A stretch of DNA of 64,000 nucleotides, from NCBI GenBank assembly GCA_007922195.1, contig ML681970.1, positions 310,001 through 374,000 on the forward strand, read 5' to 3'. The position numbers were made by a program, and so were the translations under genes. Under the pieces are notes generated by a model. The model saw only the letters and a program-made list of their open reading frames with translations. It was not told where the DNA came from and made no database searches. Numbering within the stretch: the first letter of the stretch is position 1; each line of letters starts with the position of its first letter. The stretch is from Podocnemis expansa. Lineage: Eukaryota; Chordata; Testudines; Podocnemididae. Shown piece after piece: positions 59,386 through 64,000 of this stretch.

Positions 59386-59558
59386 AGTTTCCAGCCCCTT
59401 CCTAGGCTGAGCTGCCTGCGGTGGTGGCAGCAGACATCTGAGGCTGTGTTGGGCCTGAGCACAGAATCAAGGCTGGGGGTGTGGCCCACGACCAGGGGGT
59501 GGAGCCTGGGCCAGTGCTCCGGGTCGTTCCCTGGGGCAGCGATGCTCCTGAGTGGACA

Positions 59559-62133
59559 ATTAAAATATTTCCTCTGTGAAAGGTGTTAAGGCCTCTATTT
59601 TATAAGCACACATTCTGTTTTTATAGATAATTGTTGTCTAGCAAGTAGCCGCACATGAGATATTTTAATGCTTTGAATATAATAATATTAGCGTTGCAAA
59701 AGAAAGTACTCAGATCTGGAAAGCCCTAGATTATGGTTGTTCCTGCAACCTTAATTCTGGTTTATTTTGATTGTCATAATAATCTTTAGATCACTAGAGG
59801 AAAACATTCTTGTGAAGAAGGGACATGAATAGTTCAGGCTGATGCAGTTAGTAGGGAAGAAGTTTTGGGAACAAAACAGGAGAGAGAAAATGGATGAACA
59901 GGAATGGCAGAGTTGGCTCTTGTCCTCATTTTAAAGCTGTCTGCATGAATGTGAGATGATAAAAGGAGTTGATGGACAGCTTCAAATAGACCAAGGCAAA
60001 GTGCCTAGATTGACTGACAAGGAAGATGATCGTAGGCCTCCTGTAGGCTAGAAGCTTCATTGGTATTGCAGTGTTGGCTAGGGTATTGTTTTTTGTGGGG
60101 TATGGGAAATGGGGATGGTGAATTAAGAATGTACCTATTGAGTCTGGTATAAAAATACTTTTGCCTTTGCTGCTATATTGTGCTTTGTTTCCGAACTGCC
60201 TGTACAAGTACTCTTCCCCGATCTCCACTCAGAAGCTAAATTGGTATAATGCTATTGCCAAACTTCTGGTGTAGACATACATAACCTTAGTAGTTATTGG
60301 TGAGGATGATGTGGACGTCTGGGAGGTCAGAAAGGATTATAGTAATCAGACGGCTTGATTATTGCAATTTAATATACTTAGCAGTGAAATCCAGTGCTCC
60401 GAGGAGGCTTAATTAGTCCAGAATGCAAAAATTATTCTGATCAGTAATGCAGATTACCAAGAACATCATCCTTATTTGCAGCTTCCTGCTCTGGTCCCTC
60501 ATTGGTCACAGTTCAGTTTATTTTCACTGTACTGATTCTTAAAGCCCTGCTTGGTGGTAGTGATCTCTCAGGTAGCAAGAACTGCGATTTTTATGATGGT
60601 GAGCTCCCATGATAGCTTTACGTACCTGAAAAATAAAACTTGCCAAATTGGAAAAGATTCTGGTCTGAAAGAGAGAGAACTCTTGCCAGGGCCAGATGAA
60701 GATTCTGGGCCTGCCTTACAGGCCAAATAAGAAGGACCTCTGCCCTTTCCACATTCAGAACTAAATGCAAGACCACTCACCCACAGTTCCACTGAGTGAG
60801 ATGATAGTTAAAACCTAATGATGTCCATTTAACATGTCAGCCAAGCAGTAACTCACTATTCTAAACGACCTGTGATGCCTTCTTGGGTATGGAAAGTCCC
60901 AGCTGTCCTAGGACCTGCCTAAAGTCACTTACAAGCCACATGGGGGGTAGTTGGTTTTTGTTTTTGAAACTCCAATATTCTTTTTATTAGAGCTTTTGTA
61001 ATGATGTGCTTTTATAATACACTTGCAGTGCAAAAACAGGCTTTTTCTTCTCTCTGCTGAGTACTCTGAGTCTGGCCTGTCTTGTTCTTCTCTATCTTCT
61101 ATAAGTTCTGGAAGACCTTACTCTAGGTCCATTTTTCAAAGTCTTCCATACTTGAAATGCTGCACTTTGTTGTTAACATAGACTTTATTCTTCTGCTGTA
61201 CCTTTGCATGGTACAGTTTGTACAGGTCCTTTATTCATACACCTACAGACTGTCAGTGACTGATAGGCTGGTGCCAGGGTCAGTGTGGCTTTTAACCATA
61301 CCTTTTAAAGGTCCTGTATTACTAAAGAGATTCTGTAAAAATGGCATTGTGCATCTGTTTGTTGGTGCAAAAGTTTGCTCTTTTCATAATTTCATAAAAT
61401 CTTCAGATGATTTTGAAACACTTGTGTCTCAAAGAAGACCAGGCCAACATACTTTCAGACATTGAGGACGGATAGTGGCCTGCAGGAATCTGTTAGCGTT
61501 GATGGTGTGTGAGTAGGAAAGAACCTGGCTGAATTGTTCCAAAGCATTCTCTGCAGAGCTGGCAGTTAGTTATACTGAATCATTTTGATAATTGTTTTAT
61601 TGGAACAGGAAGCCTGATGATGCCATTTTTACACAGCCGCTTTTCAGAATAGATCTGTACTTTAGCCATGAATTTTCTGAGTTGAAAACACCCTTACTGC
61701 CACAGGGCCACATCTGATAAGGTTTTTCAGGTGATGTTTATTTCTTTACCTAAACTTTCTCAGTTAAGTTTTTGTTTCCCTGCAAAACTAATAAGGAAGA
61801 GAGGATTCTAAAAGACTGCCTTAAACAGCTGCTTTTTAAAATCTGTCCTTAGGAATTAAAATAAAGCATTATGGAAAATTAGGAAGTAATGAAAATTTGG
61901 TTGGTTGGGGTTTTTTAAAGCTGTTCACAAAGAGCAGGTATGAGAGATTGAGGAAACATGACCATATCCAAGTCAGCAGCTCTGTCAAGCAAGTCAGAAA
62001 TTACTGACAAACGAGTACCTTAAACTGCTGCCAGATCTTTGCCATGACTTTTCAAACCTAAGGCATTGGAGATGGGTTATTTCACGGTCTTCTTGAATTT
62101 TTAAAGACCTTTGAAGAAAAAGAGTCAGTGAGG
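59559..62133. other. Intron sequence, nothing recognised
   Basis: No open frame with domain content, no splice-supported exon and no clear repeat ends. The frame at 61157-61465 has no support. Confidence 0.45.
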
Positions 62134-62141
62134 CTCTAGAG

Positions 62142-62300
62142 CAGTGGTTCCCAACCTTTTCTCAGTGATGGCACACCTCACTCATGAATATTCATGAGCC
62201 AATCCAGAACTCTGTAAATTTTTCAAAAAATTGCATAACACACCTGCTCAGGCCTGAGGGGGACACCTGTGTGCCGTGGCACAGTGGCTGGGAAACACTG
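62142..62300. mobile_element. Short hAT element, CAGTGGTTCCCAACC ends
   Basis: Ends CAGTGGTTCCCAACC and GGCTGGGAAACACTG. Flanks ctctagag (62134-62141) and ctctactg (62301-62308), 6 of 8 with TA at the centre. 159 bp. Confidence 0.7.
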
Positions 62301-62308
62301 CTCTACTG

Positions 62309-63267
62309 AAGTGCAGGTCACTTTTGTGCAGAGGGGCAACATAATCTTTATGTATCACTTTAACCTTTCTGCACTGTATTTGTGTAGCAAATGCAGACTG
62401 GAGTTATAGTTGGGACCCTCTTGTTAGGGTCCTCTGGGTTCTGGTTTTAACTGTTTCTCTGATAATAAGTCTGTGCCCTGCTTGCAGAGAGGAAAGTGTC
62501 ATAGCCCGACATCAGTTCAGATGAGGTATTTGAGATTCTGAGACTCTTGGTTATAAAAACAAAAATCACTCACTTGTACGAGAACCTGAGTCTGTAACAT
62601 GCAATTGAATGACATTTATCTATACTGCCTCATAAGGTGGACATGCCAAATATGTGCTTGCCTGTTTATCTTTAAAATGGGTGACTCCTTTATCTCCTAG
62701 CCTTTTGAAAACACTAATGTGTACTCTAAATACGGATATCAAAAAGCACCTAGAAATCTTTTCAGGCCCTGCTCTAACCTCTCTGTCCAAACCATATGCT
62801 CTTCTGTCAGCTAGGAAAAGAACCAAAGAATCCTGTTATCTCCTGTTGTCCTTGGAAACTGCTATGCAGTCTGTTTGGAGAGAGTGTGTTGCATCCCTTC
62901 TAGAGGCTGGTTCTCAATGGTTGTGCAGAAAACTTTACAAATCTGAATAGAGCACTGCTCACTACGCTGCTCCTACTACAACAAATCACTTCCCCTATCT
63001 CCATTTATCCTTTGATCTCTCTGGTGAATTGCTGTGGATGGGGAAGGGGAGGTGAGGGAAGGGTAAGTGGGTAGAAGAGCTGGCAAGTGTGCAAAGGACT
63101 AGATGTAGGGAAACGGGACTGGAGGAGTTCAGTGCTTTAAAATGTCATAGATTGAGCTTGTTAAATGCTTTACTCAGTGAAAATGTGAGGAAAATTATTG
63201 TCAACATTTGTTATCGTGTAGCTAGTGGTGTTACTCTACTTTTTCAGTTTGGTAGTTTATGCTAAAG
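62309..63267. other. Intron sequence, nothing recognised
   Basis: A 98-codon frame (62654-62950) has no recognisable domain and no splice context. It is not called as a gene. Confidence 0.4.
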
Positions 63268-63408
63268 CAGTGGTTTTCAAACTTTGGGTTGGGACCCTGT
63301 ACTGCCACCAAAAGACTAGAATGCATTGCTCAAAGATGTAATTGTTCGGTCATGGGCATAAATGATTTTTTCAAGTGGGTCCTGAGGTAAAACATTTGAA
63401 AACCACTG
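63268..63408. mobile_element. Short hAT element, CAGTGGTTTTCAAA family
   Basis: Ends CAGTGGTTTTCAAACTT and TTTGAAAACCACTG. Flanks tgctaaag (63260-63267) and tactaaaa (63409-63416), 6 of 8 with TA at the centre. The interior matches the element at 38925 (gggaccctgtactg, gggtcctgagg). 141 bp. Confidence 0.7.
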
Positions 63409-63416
63409 TACTAAAA

Positions 63417-64000
63417 TATTTTCTCATAAATGTATGTATTTAATCTTCTGGAATACTTAAAAATTCAGTCTGTTTTTCTGTTGAAGGTTAGTAGTGCTAG
63501 ACAAGGTGACAGAGAACATTTGAGAAAATCCAACACACACCATATATATTCTCTGAGACTATAAATGACTCTCAAGGTTTTAAAAAAACCCAAACATTAT
63601 TTGGGGACAGAAAGCAGTAAAGTGAATGAAATCTCAAGTGCCCATCAAGAAGGGTTGCATTCTAGAAGGTATGATGAAGTTTAGAAGACACCCACTAGGA
63701 GCATACAGATCTACATATAAACAACATAAGATACATGAAGGACCTGCTTTGCCTTGCTTCAAGTAAGGAAGAGCTTCAGAACATGCTTGTTGCTATGATA
63801 GTATCAGCAATGAATATGGAATGGCTAAGTGTGATACAAGTAAACACAATGATGCACAAGGTAGGCAGTGGCTATACCTTCATGGTTGAATGGTGGAACA
63901 AGAGAATGGCTTCCTCTGTTTAGGGACTGTAATCTTAGCAGACAGAAGAGAAGGGGAAGGACTCTATTCAATAACTTTCAAAGACTCCTGCATTTTGTTG
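63417..64000. other. Intron sequence to the window edge
   Basis: No feature seen. The short frame 63735-63923 has no splice or domain support. Confidence 0.4.

Larger units (their letters stand above)
53497..59550. mobile_element. hAT element split by a DIRS insertion
   Basis: The outer ends are TAGGGGTGTCGCTGG at 53497 and (inverted) CAGGAGCATCGCTGCC ending at 59550, the same family as the 288-bp hAT at 44176. Both sides carry a perfect 8-bp duplication, agtggaca (53489-53496 and 59551-59558). The left remnant is about 53497-53615 and the right about 59386-59550, which together approximate the size of the short relative. All sequence between them is the DIRS element, so the hAT insertion came first. 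Confidence 0.8.
34961..64000. other. ZNF592: ZNF592 intron 2, incomplete (at least 29 kb)
   Basis: It opens with the consensus donor GTAAGT directly after codon 778. The next expected exon would resume the zinc-finger array (TCQVCQMLLP-like in relatives). No such sequence was recognised up to 64000, so the acceptor probably lies beyond the window. The intron is largely transposon-derived, as annotated separately. Confidence 0.7.

Noticed and set aside
62654..62950. 98-codon frame, MLACLSLKWVTPLSPSLLK...
   Set aside because: No splice sites in phase, no zinc-finger similarity as expected for the next ZNF592 exon and no other domain recognised.

Overview
This is vertebrate nuclear DNA. The mix of CR1 LINEs ending in the ATTCTATG-type tail, Penelope-like elements, DIRS retrotransposons, PIF/Harbinger and many short hAT elements suggests a sauropsid, most likely a turtle, with a crocodilian as the main alternative. 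That species call is inferred from repeat families remembered from such genomes, not from a search.

One gene is recognised with confidence: the 5' part of ZNF592 on the + strand. It has a CpG-island promoter (about 27.2-28.1 kb), a non-coding first exon ending at a consensus donor at 27623, a 5.0 kb first intron, and a large exon (32619-34960) that carries the start codon and the first 778 codons. The second intron opens at 34961 and runs past the right edge of the window (at least 29 kb). About 24 kb upstream are two well-formed coding exons (3227-3352 and 6145-6504) of a gene I could not identify. They join in frame.

The rest is mobile DNA in layers. The left edge (1 to about 2.35 kb) is the gag half of a DIRS element on the - strand. 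The first 27 kb then hold CR1 and RTE-like fragments, two Penelope-like copies with a GIY-YIG domain (18.3-19.4 and 20.4-21.3 kb), and hAT and Harbinger elements, several with readable target-site duplications. Intron 1 of ZNF592 holds Penelope-like ends and a hAT element. Intron 2 holds an RTE-like remnant, two copies of an unclassified repeat, a decayed PIF/Harbinger transposase (about 45.3-47.6 kb), a nearly full-length CR1 on the - strand (49.0-53.45 kb), and a 6 kb nest in which a DIRS element sits inside a hAT element whose 8-bp duplication is still perfect on both outer sides.

Every transposon coding region examined is broken by stops, frameshifts or changed catalytic residues, so none looks active. 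No bacterial-type system, CRISPR array, rRNA or tRNA was seen. The most informative content is the insertion history and the inverted-repeat architecture of the Penelope and DIRS copies.
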